This document shows positions 15,829 through 22,932 of a DNA stretch of 32,594 nucleotides, piece after piece. The translations under genes were made by a program, and so were the position numbers. The stretch is taken from NCBI RefSeq assembly GCF_018069895.1, contig NZ_JAGQDH010000026.1:1-32594 (forward strand). Reading direction: 5' to 3'. Within the stretch, counting starts at the first letter, position 1, and every line of letters begins with the position of its first letter. Below the pieces are notes generated by a model that was not told the origin of the DNA, searched no databases, and saw only the letters and a list, made by a program, of their open reading frames with translations. This DNA is from Roseovarius autotrophicus. GTDB taxonomy: Bacteria; Pseudomonadota; Alphaproteobacteria; Rhodobacterales; Rhodobacteraceae.

Positions 15829-16725
15829 CTATGACTTATCCATCAAGTACTTGGAAATCACCGCGTCCACGCCAAACATGTCGGCGTCCGCCATGATTGC
15901 GGCGAACTGATCCGAGGCGGCAAATTCGTCCAAGTTTTCTTGTACCCTTTTGTCGATCTTGGCGCGCTGAGTGTCGGACATTTCTGCCATGGCGGCGCTG
16001 ACGAAGCTGGCCTTTTGACGGAACAGATCAATCAAACCGGCAGGAAGAACAAACTTGCCCGGTTTCAGCAACCCGTCCCTGACATGCAGCTTGGTCCCTT
16101 CCCATCGGTTCGGTCCCTTCTGGATTATGCCGAAGATCATGAACCGGCCCATCTTCGCGAAGGTCATCAGTGACTCGCCCGAACCAACAATGTCCAAGGT
16201 AACAGCGCCTGTCATAAAGCGATTGAAATTGTTCGGCAGATCGTCGAATGAGGTCTTCTCGACAAAGTCAAAGATCAGCAGATGCTGCTCGAACTTGTCA
16301 GGGTGCGGCACTTCTCCGTCCAGGAACGCTCGCCAACGCGCCTCCGCTTCGTCCATGAGGCGATTCTGCTCCTCGCTGTAGGTGGCGTCTGGGTTTCTGC
16401 CGCGCGCATACTTCAGGACGCGCCACGAAACCGACACCGCGAACTTGAGCATCCATTCCCGATACGGGATGCGGTAGTCGCCACCGTGCCAGGGATGAAA
16501 CACCTTGGTCGCGAAAGCCGTCTCATACTGCCCGAAATGACCCTCGCAAGTACCACACAACCACGGTTGTTTGATGCCATCCTGAACCCGGACATTCGGC
16601 TTGTCCGTGTGGCGTAAGTGGCCTTTCCCGGAGCGCTTGCGTAGCCACCGGAAAACGAAGGCGGGTAACACATGGCTCTGCATCAACTCGGCCTGTTTAC
16701 CGCAGAATGCGCACGTTCTCTCCAC
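15829..16725 (-). CDS. Unknown protein with N-terminal C-x2-C / SH / C-x2-C motif (298 aa)
   Basis: The N-terminus reads 'CAFCGKQAELMQSHVLPAFVFRWL', with 'WLCGTCEGHFGQYE' ~45 residues later. Two Cys pairs (C5-x2-C and ~C57-x2-C) with an intervening Ser-His form a likely zinc-binding knuckle, arranged like the zinc-binding part of HNH-type proteins that read 'C..C....L..EH..P.WL...C..CN'. The usual second catalytic His/Asn is not obvious ('EGHF' may replace 'CN..'), so nuclease activity is uncertain. The remaining ~220 residues are mixed alpha/beta with no family I recognise. The gene stands alone on the minus strand between the IS21 remnant and the integrase, in a usual cargo position. GC is lower than in neighbouring genes. 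An antiphage or maintenance role is possible but only by location. Confidence 0.6.
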   Translation of the reverse strand: MERTCAFCGKQAELMQSHVLPAFVFRWLRKRSGKGHLRHTDKPNVRVQDGIKQPWLCGTCEGHFGQYETAFATKVFHPWHGGDYRIPYREWMLKFAVSVSWRVLKYARGRNPDATYSEEQNRLMDEAEARWRAFLDGEVPHPDKFEQHLLIFDFVEKTSFDDLPNNFNRFMTGAVTLDIVGSGESLMTFAKMGRFMIFGIIQKGPNRWEGTKLHVRDGLLKPGKFVLPAGLIDLFRQKASFVSAAMAEMSDTQRAKIDKRVQENLDEFAASDQFAAIMADADMFGVDAVISKYLMDKS

Positions 16726-17043
16726 CGGCTGCTCCTTTCACTCGTTACCCCTAGAACACTATCCCCTGAGGCACCATGCTGCTAGTATTGGGGCGCGACC
16801 ACATTTCCCGAGCTGCCGTTGGTTCAATGCGAGGCTACCTTCACAAAGGGCTCGAAGCAGTCCTTGGCCAGTCTGGGATATTGTCGCCGAACTCCTCCCC
16901 CCACCGCAGAACAAAAAGGGACCGGCACCAACCCTCATTTCTATCTGCCGGTTTATGCCACCCTGCCACCCCTTCGGTCGATGTTTGAGTTGATCTGCAG
17001 CGCGGATCACGCCTGTGTCACGTCAGCACGGAGGTGGTTCATC
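16726..17043. promoter_or_regulatory. Non-coding region upstream of the integrase, with a repeated 21-bp site
   Basis: 318 bp between two diverging genes. It contains one copy of a 21-bp sequence (16947-16967) found again upstream of the HTH gene at 19124-19144. A GGAGG ribosome site at 17030-17034 serves the integrase ATG at 17044. An open frame continuous with the integrase runs through part of this region, but its residues look non-coding. I see no convincing promoter boxes. Confidence 0.45.
16947..16967. repeat. 21-bp repeat, copy 1 (upstream of integrase)
   Basis: Contains GGTTTATGCCACCCTG and is identical over 21 bp to 19124-19144. It ends 76 bp before the integrase ATG; the other copy ends 75 bp before the HTH gene's ATG. 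Likely a shared regulator or recombination-directionality site. Confidence 0.7.
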
Positions 17044-18282
17044 ATGGCGCAAAGGGAAAAACTGACCGAAAAACTGGTCAGGGCGGCCGAGCCTCGCGCG
17101 GGGATTTACCAGGTCTTCGACGAGGACGTGCGGGGGTTTTCGCTGCGCGTCTTCACATCTGGCAGCAGGAATTTCACGCTGGATTACCGGATCAAAGGCC
17201 GCCAGCGTCGCTTCACCATCGGCAGGTGGCCTGAATGGACGGTCACCGCCGCGCGCGAACAGGCCAAGGCGCTGCGCCGCATCATCGACGATGGTGGCGA
17301 CCCGCTTGGTGAACGGGAATGCGGGATGACGGCCCCCCGCATCCCCGATCTGATTGACCGCTATATCGAAACCCACCTGCCCAATCTGGCCCCGACCAAT
17401 CGCACCGACCAGATTTCCATGCTGCGCAAACTGGTCCAGCCGGTCTGGAAGCACAAGCTGGTCGAGGAGGTCACGCTGGATGATGTCGACCGACTGCTTG
17501 CCCAAGTGGCCAAGGGCCGCTCCCGCCCTTCCAAGGCCAAACCCAACAATCGCGCGCGGAAATTGCAGGGTTCGAAACCGACCCCGATCCGTGCCAACCG
17601 AACCGGCGAGGTCTTGCGCAAGATGTTCAACCTCGCCGTCCAGTGGAAAATGCGCCCCGACAATCCGGCGATGGGGTTTCACCGGCGCATCGAGACGGAA
17701 CGCGAACGCTATCTGAGCATGGATGAGATTGATCGTCTGGCAATCGCGCTGGGCACGGCCGAGGACCAGCGCGCCGCCAACATCATCCGCATGTGCATGT
17801 TGACAGGCGCCCGCCTCGGCGAGGTGCGTTGCGCGCGGTTTGAGCAGTTCAATCTGGAATTTGCCACGTGGTCGAAGCCCGCGACCACCACCAAGCAGCG
17901 CAAGATCCACCGTCTGCCGATTTCGCCGGATGTGGCGGCCATCGTGCGCCAACGGATGACGGCGGTGCATCGGGATTGTCCATGGCTTTTTCCCGGCGAT
18001 GTGCCCGGCCAGCCGGTCAAGGAAATCCGCCGGTTCTGGCGTCAGATCCAGACCGAGGCCGGGATTGCGGGCGTGCGCATCCATGACCTGCGGCATACCT
18101 TCGCTTCCCTGCTGGTCAGCGGGGGCGCGTCGCTGGAGATGATCGGCAAGCTGCTGGGGCATTCCCAGATGCGCACCACGCAACGCTATGCGCATATGAT
18201 GGACTCGCCCTTGCGGGACGGGGTCAATGCGGTCGCGGAGATGATGAAGCCGCAGCTGCGCATTGTTCAGGGCGGGCGCTGA
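17044..18282 (+). CDS. int: Tyrosine-recombinase integrase (412 aa)
   Basis: An N-terminal DUF4102-like arm-binding domain (residues ~1-95, 'LVRAAEPRAGIYQVFDEDVRGFSLRVF...RRFTIGRWPEWTVTAAREQAK') is followed by a core-binding SAM-like domain (~105-220) and the catalytic domain. The catalytic set is visible: Arg in 'TGARLGEVR' (~258), His-x2-Arg in 'IHDLRHTFAS' (~347), His in 'LLGHSQ' and Tyr382 in 'RYAHM'. The start at 17044 was chosen because GGAGG lies nine bases upstream and homologous-looking sequence begins there. All catalytic residues are intact. Integrases of this architecture commonly target tRNA 3' ends, matching the tRNA-fMet half-site at 15069-15115. It probably integrates and, with the HTH protein at 19220, excises the element. 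Confidence 0.92.
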   Translation: MAQREKLTEKLVRAAEPRAGIYQVFDEDVRGFSLRVFTSGSRNFTLDYRIKGRQRRFTIGRWPEWTVTAAREQAKALRRIIDDGGDPLGERECGMTAPRIPDLIDRYIETHLPNLAPTNRTDQISMLRKLVQPVWKHKLVEEVTLDDVDRLLAQVAKGRSRPSKAKPNNRARKLQGSKPTPIRANRTGEVLRKMFNLAVQWKMRPDNPAMGFHRRIETERERYLSMDEIDRLAIALGTAEDQRAANIIRMCMLTGARLGEVRCARFEQFNLEFATWSKPATTTKQRKIHRLPISPDVAAIVRQRMTAVHRDCPWLFPGDVPGQPVKEIRRFWRQIQTEAGIAGVRIHDLRHTFASLLVSGGASLEMIGKLLGHSQMRTTQRYAHMMDSPLRDGVNAVAEMMKPQLRIVQGGR

Positions 18283-18331
18283 TCTCGCCCTGAACGGGCA
18301 TCAACGCCACGGGTCAATGAGGATCGTCGGT

Positions 18332-18931
18332 CTATTGCGGCTTCTTCAGGGCCCGCCAGATCGGGCTGAGCTTGCGCCGGATCTGGCTTTCATCCGGAAC
18401 AGACCCATCCTTGGCATGCGCCACGAACCATTCCTGACCTTCCGCGACAAGCTCGGCCTGCGATTCCGGCAATCCATGCTCAAACAGCCTGATCATAAGG
18501 GCTTGAAGCATCCCCTCCCAATCGTGGCGGGACGACCGCCCGGGGCTGACATGAACCCGGTGCAACGGATCGTACTCGTCTTCAAAGCGCTGTGCCGTTT
18601 TGGCCGTCACCAGAAGGTCGTCCACTTCGATAGCTACCCCTTGGGCGGGATCGGTGATGACTTTCCATGCGCCAGTGCCCTGCTGCCGGATGCGCCAGAC
18701 CAGGCAGGCCTTGGGACCGGGGCGGTTGCGCCGAAACAGAGGCATAATGTCCTCAGCACAGACCGCTACGAGTCCAACCAGCGGTTCGGTTCCGCAGCAA
18801 TGGACCAAGCCAATGCTGACGACAATTTCAATGATTCCCTCGGTCGCCCATCCAACAATATCGGCAGGCGCGCATCCCCAACGCACAGCCAAATCCTCCA
18901 AAGCCCAGAAAACACGTGGTGGTAAAGCCAT
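18332..18931 (-). CDS. Conserved unknown protein with N-terminal HTH-like region (199 aa)
   Basis: Start chosen at 18931 (Met-Ala-Leu-Pro-Pro-Arg-Val-Phe) because AAGGA lies about eight bases upstream and the protein-like pattern begins there; the longer frame to 19105 reads like noise. Residues ~5-40 ('FWALEDLAVRWGCAPADIVGWATEG') look like a small helix-turn-helix of the MerR/excisionase type. The middle has 'EDIMPLFRRNRPGP' and the C-terminus 'ESQAELVAEGQEWFVAHAKDGSVPDESQIRRKLSPIWR'. I associate proteins of this pattern with integrases in alphaproteobacterial genomic islands, but they have no assigned function. It faces the integrase gene convergently. A regulator of element genes is the most reasonable guess. 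Confidence 0.7.
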   Translation of the reverse strand: MALPPRVFWALEDLAVRWGCAPADIVGWATEGIIEIVVSIGLVHCCGTEPLVGLVAVCAEDIMPLFRRNRPGPKACLVWRIRQQGTGAWKVITDPAQGVAIEVDDLLVTAKTAQRFEDEYDPLHRVHVSPGRSSRHDWEGMLQALMIRLFEHGLPESQAELVAEGQEWFVAHAKDGSVPDESQIRRKLSPIWRALKKPQ

Positions 18932-19219
18932 CGCTTCGTCCTTTTCGAAGTTTGCATGAGGGCGCGCGCGGCGTTGGTCACAGACGTGCCGAGAGAACCC
19001 CGACGCCACCCTGAACCCGCAACTTTCGGTTGTTAACGTAGCGACTGAACTCGCCCATAAAAAATGGGGCATTCCAGAAAGCTTCAATAAAACAAGGGGT
19101 GGCACAAAGGGCGCGATGAATACGCCGGTTTATGCCACCCTGCCTCCCCCCGTCCTCTGCTCCCCTGCACCCCGTGACGCAACCGCCCGCAATCGGGCGC
19201 AAAGGGAAAGGAATCACAG
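18932..19219. promoter_or_regulatory. Divergent region upstream of the element's early operon
   Basis: 288 bp between the leftward unknown gene and the rightward HTH gene. It holds the second 21-bp repeat (19124-19144). A GGGGTGGCAcAAAG motif at 19096-19109 faces an inverted GGTGGCAtAAAC inside that repeat, giving an inverted pair of GGTGGCAYAAA half-sites about 25 bp apart. A short stretch GGCGCAAAGGGAAA (19196-19209) also recurs at the integrase start (17046-17059). These features suggest an operator or recombination-accessory site; the -10 and -35 boxes are not clear. Confidence 0.5.
19124..19144. repeat. 21-bp repeat, copy 2 (upstream of the HTH/excisionase gene)
   Basis: Identical to 16947-16967 and placed almost the same distance from a start codon (75 versus 76 bp). 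Confidence 0.7.
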
Positions 19220-19468
19220 ATGTTGGATACACAGGACAGCCGCCATGAAGGGCCCGACATGGGCCTATTGGAGGACTGGATCAGTCGGCATGATCTGGCG
19301 ATCAGCCTCGGGGTGTCGGAGGACACGCTGTGGCGGTGGGACATGAGGCGCACCGGCCCGCAGAGCATCAAGCTGGGGCGGAAGGTCTATTACCGGCGCA
19401 GCACCGTGCGCAGCTGGCTTGAGGCCAGAGAACAGACACGCAAGACACCGTCGCGGGGTCGGCGATGA
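19220..19468 (+). CDS. Excisionase/AlpA-like helix-turn-helix protein (82 aa)
   Basis: Small protein with a winged HTH_17-type domain: 'WISRHDLAISLGVSEDTLWRWDMRRTGPQSIKLGRKVYYRRSTVRSWLE' (residues ~20-68), followed by a basic tail. This is the usual pattern of AlpA/Xis-like proteins, which bend DNA to direct excision or activate integrase genes in prophages and satellites. It is the first gene of a tightly packed rightward operon; its stop overlaps the next start (ATGA at 19465). The conserved 21-bp site upstream of both this gene and the integrase could be its target. A later in-frame ATG at 19259 is an alternative start. Confidence 0.85.
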   Translation: MLDTQDSRHEGPDMGLLEDWISRHDLAISLGVSEDTLWRWDMRRTGPQSIKLGRKVYYRRSTVRSWLEAREQTRKTPSRGRR

Positions 19469-19734
19469 CCGCGTCCTTTCCCTTCCGCAAGCGCCAGGCG
19501 CGCGATCAGGCGCGCGCCGACTGGCTCGACGAGCGGCGGCGCGAGGCACGGTTGGTCGTGGCCGATGTGGTGCATCACTCCGACCACCTGATCCGGCTCG
19601 CCTGCAACGTACTCGTCCAGCATGGCGAAACCCCCGAGGAACGCGAGGACGCGCGCATCCTGCTGGTCGTGCTTGATGCCAAGACCCCAGGGCGGGGCGG
19701 CGATGACCAGCGAAATCCGGAGGTGGCGCGATGA
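19465..19734 (+). CDS. Small unknown protein in the element's early operon (89 aa)
   Basis: Overlaps the preceding and following genes by four bases each (ATGA at both ends), so it is certainly part of the translated operon. The product is highly charged and mostly helical, with an Arg-rich N-terminus ('FRKRQARDQARADWLDERRREAR'), then 'VVHHSDHLIRLACNVLVQHG', and a loose C-terminus. I do not recognise the family. The third positions are strongly G/C, as in its neighbours. Confidence 0.7.
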   Translation: MTASFPFRKRQARDQARADWLDERRREARLVVADVVHHSDHLIRLACNVLVQHGETPEEREDARILLVVLDAKTPGRGGDDQRNPEVAR

Positions 19735-20126
19735 CCCGTCGTGGTACCCCCGAGGCCGATCTGCAGCGCGCCGTTGTGCAGGCGCTGCGCTTTGCCCTGC
19801 CCCGCGATGCCATCGTGCATCACTGCGCCAACGAGGTGTCTGAGCCGGGACCGCGCGGTGCGAAACGCCAGGCGATCCTGGTCGGCATGGGCGTTCATGC
19901 CGGTTTCGCCGATCTGATGGTGATGTGCGATGGCCGCGTGCTGTTCCTCGAGCTGAAGGCCCCGAAGGGTCGCCTTCGCCCGACGCAGGAGAGCTTTCGC
20001 GAGGCGGTGCTCGCGCAGGGCTTTGGCTGGGCGCTGGTGCGCTCGGTCGACGATGCGCTGGGCGCGCTGGCGGATCATGGCTTCACCAGTCGCGCGCAGC
20101 TCCCGTCGCGGAGGGCTGCGCCATGA
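19731..20126 (+). CDS. VRR-NUC domain nuclease (131 aa)
   Basis: Short single-domain protein of the VRR-NUC fold (PD-(D/E)xK superfamily). It shows 'PEADLQRAVVQALRFAL', then 'GMGVHAGFADLMVMCDGRVLFLELKAPKGRLRPTQ', where Asp in 'FADLM' and Glu-x-Lys in 'LELKAPKG' are the metal-binding and catalytic positions. A late Val-Arg-like 'ALVRSVDDA' segment ends the domain. Such stand-alone VRR-NUC proteins are common next to phage replication genes and probably cut branched or recombination intermediates. It overlaps both operon neighbours by four bases. Catalytic residues look intact. Confidence 0.85.
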   Translation: MTRRGTPEADLQRAVVQALRFALPRDAIVHHCANEVSEPGPRGAKRQAILVGMGVHAGFADLMVMCDGRVLFLELKAPKGRLRPTQESFREAVLAQGFGWALVRSVDDALGALADHGFTSRAQLPSRRAAP

Positions 20127-21091
20127 GCCACAAGGCAACCGTCTGGGCAATCCAGCAACGCGGGCTGAAGCCCGCCACCAAGATCGTGCTCTGGTTCCTC
20201 TGCGATCGGCACAACCCGGATTTCGGGTGTTTCCCGACGCAGGCGCGGTTGGCCGACGATGCGGAGATGTCGATTTCGGCGCTCAATGGTCATCTCGCAA
20301 AGCTGGAAGAGCTGAGGCTGATCCACCGGGTCCGCACCCATGATCCGCGCACCCACAAGCGCCAGGCCACGCGCTACATCCTGGGGTTCGAGGACAGCTT
20401 CCCACAAGTGCCAACTCCGGAAACCGGAGACGGGATTTCGGGAACGAACAAGGAACAGGACGACGCGCCAATTCCGGATTCCGGACATGGAGCCATCTCC
20501 GGATTTCCGGCAAAGCCATCTCCGGATTTTGGCCAAAGCCATCTCCGGAATCCGGAGACTAACCTTGTAAGAGAACCTTTAAGGAAACCAGTAAAGGAGG
20601 AGGAGGGCGCGGCTGCGCGCGAGGCCGATTTTGATCGGTTCTTCGCAGAGCTACTGCAAGCGCTGGGCTTCGATGCAAACGCGATCCTCCCCGCCTGGTG
20701 GCAGGGCTGGCCAGCCCGCACCCATGTTCGCCGCTGGATCGACGATCTCGGGTTGACCGTGGATCGGATCATCGAGGTCGCCAGAGAGACCCGGACCGAT
20801 CATCCCAACCCGCCTGATGGCCCCAAAGCGCTGAACCGGTTCATGGAACGGGCAGCAGCGCGCGATGCGCAGGCGGCCATCGCGACTTCGAAGGGCACAA
20901 AGGCCAAGCGGCGGCGCAAAGCAGATGCAGCGCCCCCGCCCAGCGAGGATGAGCTGGCGGCCTTCTACGCGGCCAAGGTCAACTCCGACGAATATCTGCC
21001 CACGGGCATGATCAGCACCGCCATGTGCGGATTGATGCTGGCGCGCGGGCTGGTGACCCGCGAACGCCTCAGCCAGCGCGTGGTGCGGTGA
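20123..21091 (+). CDS. Lambda-O-like replication protein with winged-helix N-terminus (322 aa)
   Basis: Start ATG 20123 overlaps the VRR-NUC stop. The N-terminal ~85 residues are a winged-helix domain: 'LKPATKIVLWFLCDRHNPDFGCFPTQARLADDAEMSISALNGHLAKLEELRLIHRV', as in phage replication initiators (HTH_36 type). Residues ~95-155 form a flexible Pro/Ser/Gly linker, and its DNA carries three 23-bp direct repeats. The C-terminal part (~170-240, 'FDRFFAELLQALGFDANAILPAWWQGWPARTHVRRWIDDLGLTVDRIIEVAR') is helical, followed by a basic segment and a final helix. The layout of origin-binding domain, iteron-containing linker and partner-binding C-terminus mirrors lambda O. It probably starts element replication and recruits a host helicase. 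The annotation as initiator is inference supported by the internal iterons. Confidence 0.75.
   Translation: MSHKATVWAIQQRGLKPATKIVLWFLCDRHNPDFGCFPTQARLADDAEMSISALNGHLAKLEELRLIHRVRTHDPRTHKRQATRYILGFEDSFPQVPTPETGDGISGTNKEQDDAPIPDSGHGAISGFPAKPSPDFGQSHLRNPETNLVREPLRKPVKEEEGAAAREADFDRFFAELLQALGFDANAILPAWWQGWPARTHVRRWIDDLGLTVDRIIEVARETRTDHPNPPDGPKALNRFMERAAARDAQAAIATSKGTKAKRRRKADAAPPPSEDELAAFYAAKVNSDEYLPTGMISTAMCGLMLARGLVTRERLSQRVVR
20492..20560. repeat. Three 23-bp iterons inside the replication gene (putative origin)
   Basis: Copies start at 20492, 20515 and 20538, each beginning GCCATCTCCGGA(A/T)T and differing mainly in the last nine bases. Related CTCCGG...CCGGAG palindromes lie at 20415-20429 and ATTCCGGATTCCGG at 20471. 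Because 23 is not a multiple of three, the copies are translated in three different frames (AISGFPAK, PSPDFGQS, HLRNPET). The repeat is therefore conserved as DNA, not as protein. A more A/T-rich stretch (20559-20600) follows and could be the melting region, as in the lambda ori. Confidence 0.75.
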
Positions 21092-21096
21092 ATGGC

Positions 21097-22245
21097 ATGG
21101 TGTCACGTCCCCGGCACGGATTGTCCCTCTGCGCAGGCGGCGGAGGCCTGGATATGGGCCTCATGCTCGCCGAACCCGGCTATCACACCCGGTGCTTCGT
21201 CGAATGGGAGGACTGGCCCCGAACTGTGCTCATCGCGGCCCAGCGCGCCGGATACTTTGCCCCGGCCCCGATCTGGGATGATCTGCGCAGCTTCGATGCC
21301 CGGCCCTTCTGCGGTGCTTTCGATACCGTCCTCGCGGGATATCCCTGCCAGCCCTTCAGCGCGGCCGGAAAGCGCGGCGGTGCCGATGACCCCCGTCACC
21401 TCTGGCCCGATGTCGCACGGGTCATCGGAGAATGCCGACCCGAATGGGTCTTTCTCGAAAACGTCGCCGGGCACGTCACCCTCGGGCTCGAGACTGTCCT
21501 GCGAGAGCTTTGGGGCATGGGCTACACGCCTGCGGCGGGTCTGTTCAGCGCGGCAGAAGTCGGCGCGCCGCACCAGCGGCTGCGAATCTTCATCCTGGCC
21601 CACACCGATGAGCCTGCATCCGGGCACGGCCAGCTACAACCCAGCCGGGAACAGCGACTTCACCCGCAAGGCGGAAGCACTGGCGCTGGGCATCACCAAC
21701 TGGTCCACGCCGAAAGCGACGGACGGCGCGAAGGGTGGTCCGGGTCAGAGCTATGGCTCGGGCGGGACGCCGCCACTCCCAGCGCAAGCTGCGCGATGGC
21801 CGACACCGGCCGCGCAGAACTGGAAGGGCAGTTCCGAGGCCAGCGTCACCCGGGCCGATGGCAAATCCCGGATGGATATCCTGCACTACCGGGCGGAGCA
21901 GGGCTTCACCCGCCCGGCCCCGGCGATCACGATGCATGGCGCGCGGTGCTCGCATCACGCCCCGATCTCGCGCCCGCTCTGGGCTTCGATGATTGCCTCG
22001 CATGGGCGCGCCGCGTGTCGGCGGATCCTGAAGGGCCGCGCGCGGCGGCGGCTGAACCCGCTCTTCGTCGGATGGCTGATGGGCTGGCCCATCGGGCACG
22101 CGCTCTGCGCCTGCTCGGCAATGGAGTTCACCCTCTGGCAGCAGCACATGCGTGGCGCGCTCTCGCAGCTGCCCATGGCCTCGGGCCCGTGGATCTGGCG
22201 GCCGACGGACGATGCCCAGCGCCCGTCGCAGATGGACTTCCTTGA
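21097..22245 (+). CDS. DNA (cytosine-5) methyltransferase (382 aa)
   Basis: Start ATG 21097 is six bases after the replication-gene stop. The motifs run in order: motif I 'SLCAGGGGLDMGLML' (~8-22), motif IV 'GYPCQPFSAAGKRGG' with the catalytic Cys (~85), motif VI 'FLENVAGH' (~121), motif VIII 'HQRLRIFILAH' (~160), and motif X 'RLLGNGVHPLAAAHAWRAL' near the end (~340). The region between VIII and X (~175-330) is the target-recognition part. It ends 'PPGPGDHDAWRAVLASRPDLAPAL', a pattern I associate with phage-borne m5C methyltransferases in Rhodobacterales. A methylase in a phage early operon usually protects element DNA from host restriction. From 21608 on, the same DNA is also open and coding-like in the +1 frame; see that entry. 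Confidence 0.8.
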   Translation: MVSRPRHGLSLCAGGGGLDMGLMLAEPGYHTRCFVEWEDWPRTVLIAAQRAGYFAPAPIWDDLRSFDARPFCGAFDTVLAGYPCQPFSAAGKRGGADDPRHLWPDVARVIGECRPEWVFLENVAGHVTLGLETVLRELWGMGYTPAAGLFSAAEVGAPHQRLRIFILAHTDEPASGHGQLQPSREQRLHPQGGSTGAGHHQLVHAESDGRREGWSGSELWLGRDAATPSASCAMADTGRAELEGQFRGQRHPGRWQIPDGYPALPGGAGLHPPGPGDHDAWRAVLASRPDLAPALGFDDCLAWARRVSADPEGPRAAAAEPALRRMADGLAHRARALRLLGNGVHPLAAAHAWRALAAAHGLGPVDLAADGRCPAPVADGLP

Positions 22246-22261
22246 AAGATTGCAGCCATGA
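21608..22261 (+). CDS. Overlapping second frame: methyltransferase C-terminal-like protein (217 aa)
   Basis: Frame +1 relative to the methyltransferase, open from ATG 21608 to TGA 22261. The stop overlaps the next gene's ATG (ATGA at 22258), an operon-style junction that the methyltransferase frame does not make. The product has the features of many phage methylase C-termini: 'NPAGNSDFTRKAEAL', 'WSTPKATDGAKGG', 'WPTPAAQNWKG', 'RRLNPLFVGWLMGWPIGHA' and 'MRGALSQLPMASGPWIW'. Third positions are overwhelmingly G/C, better than in the overlapping frame. There is no good ribosome site at 21608. It could be made by a frameshift from the methyltransferase, giving an alternative C-terminus, by coupled reinitiation, or it may be one half of an ancient split. 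I consider both frames genuine; how this one is expressed is unknown. Confidence 0.6.
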   Translation: MSLHPGTASYNPAGNSDFTRKAEALALGITNWSTPKATDGAKGGPGQSYGSGGTPPLPAQAARWPTPAAQNWKGSSEASVTRADGKSRMDILHYRAEQGFTRPAPAITMHGARCSHHAPISRPLWASMIASHGRAACRRILKGRARRRLNPLFVGWLMGWPIGHALCACSAMEFTLWQQHMRGALSQLPMASGPWIWRPTDDAQRPSQMDFLERLQP

Positions 22262-22932
22262 GCATGCAGGGACGGATTGGCCGCATTGGCGGCAGCAAGG
22301 TCAAACGCGCGCTGGGCGTGCAGGCGGCGCTGGAATGGGCGTTTCGGGTTGAAAGGGCACAACTGGAACTGCCGCCGCCAAAGGACGTGGCCGAGGAAGG
22401 CTTTGGTTTTGGCCTCGAATACGTCCTCATGCAGCGCGCAGCGCTGGGCTGCAAGGTCGACGGCGGACAACACAAGATGGGCAGCTACACCCATGCGGAC
22501 GCCGAGGTGATCGCCGCCACCGTCGCCGGAATGCCCGACAGTCTCGGCGGCATCCGCATGGCGATCCGCGTTGCGGAACTGGCGCGGGCTGGCCTCACCC
22601 CTGACTGGATGCCGAGTGTCGTGCCGCGCTGCCTGCCACGTGACACGCGCGAGAACCAGCACGGCGTGCGCGCGGTGACCGTGGTGGTTGGCACCGAGCG
22701 CCTGCTGACCCGAGGCAAATGGCGCACAGTCGAGGTGCTAGCCTGCCCGGTCACCTGGCGGCCACATCCGGAACAGATCGCATCCGCCCGGCGCGGTTAT
22801 GAGGATTGGCGGCAGGCGCTGGATTGGGTGCGGGATGGGCTGATCGCGGGCGGGATGTTGCGGGATGTCGAAGTGACCGCGGCAATGCCGAAGAAGCGGC
22901 CATGGCTGGCGCGACCGCACACGGCGTTGTAA
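22258..22932 (+). CDS. Unknown phage-type protein, last gene of the early operon (224 aa)
   Basis: ATG 22258 overlaps the preceding stop (ATGA). The protein begins 'MSMQGRIGRIGGSKVKRALGVQAALEWAFRVERAQLELPPPKD' and has 'GFGFGLEYVLMQRAALGCKVDGGQHKMGSYTHADAEVIAATVA' and a basic C-terminus 'PKKRPWLARPHTAL'. It contains no catalytic motif I can name and no membrane segment. Codon use matches its upstream neighbours. By position it belongs to the replication/methylation module of the element. The next gene, hsdM, follows after an 85-bp gap and has a different style, so the module boundary is here. Confidence 0.7.
   Translation: MSMQGRIGRIGGSKVKRALGVQAALEWAFRVERAQLELPPPKDVAEEGFGFGLEYVLMQRAALGCKVDGGQHKMGSYTHADAEVIAATVAGMPDSLGGIRMAIRVAELARAGLTPDWMPSVVPRCLPRDTRENQHGVRAVTVVVGTERLLTRGKWRTVEVLACPVTWRPHPEQIASARRGYEDWRQALDWVRDGLIAGGMLRDVEVTAAMPKKRPWLARPHTAL

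Noticed and set aside
16819..17043. Possible 75-residue N-terminal extension of the integrase
   Set aside because: The extension lacks the integrase family pattern, contains the repeated 21-bp site, and a good GGAGG ribosome site precedes the ATG at 17044.
20492..20560. CRISPR-like short repeats
   Set aside because: Three directly adjacent copies without spacers, inside a coding gene; origin iterons explain them better.
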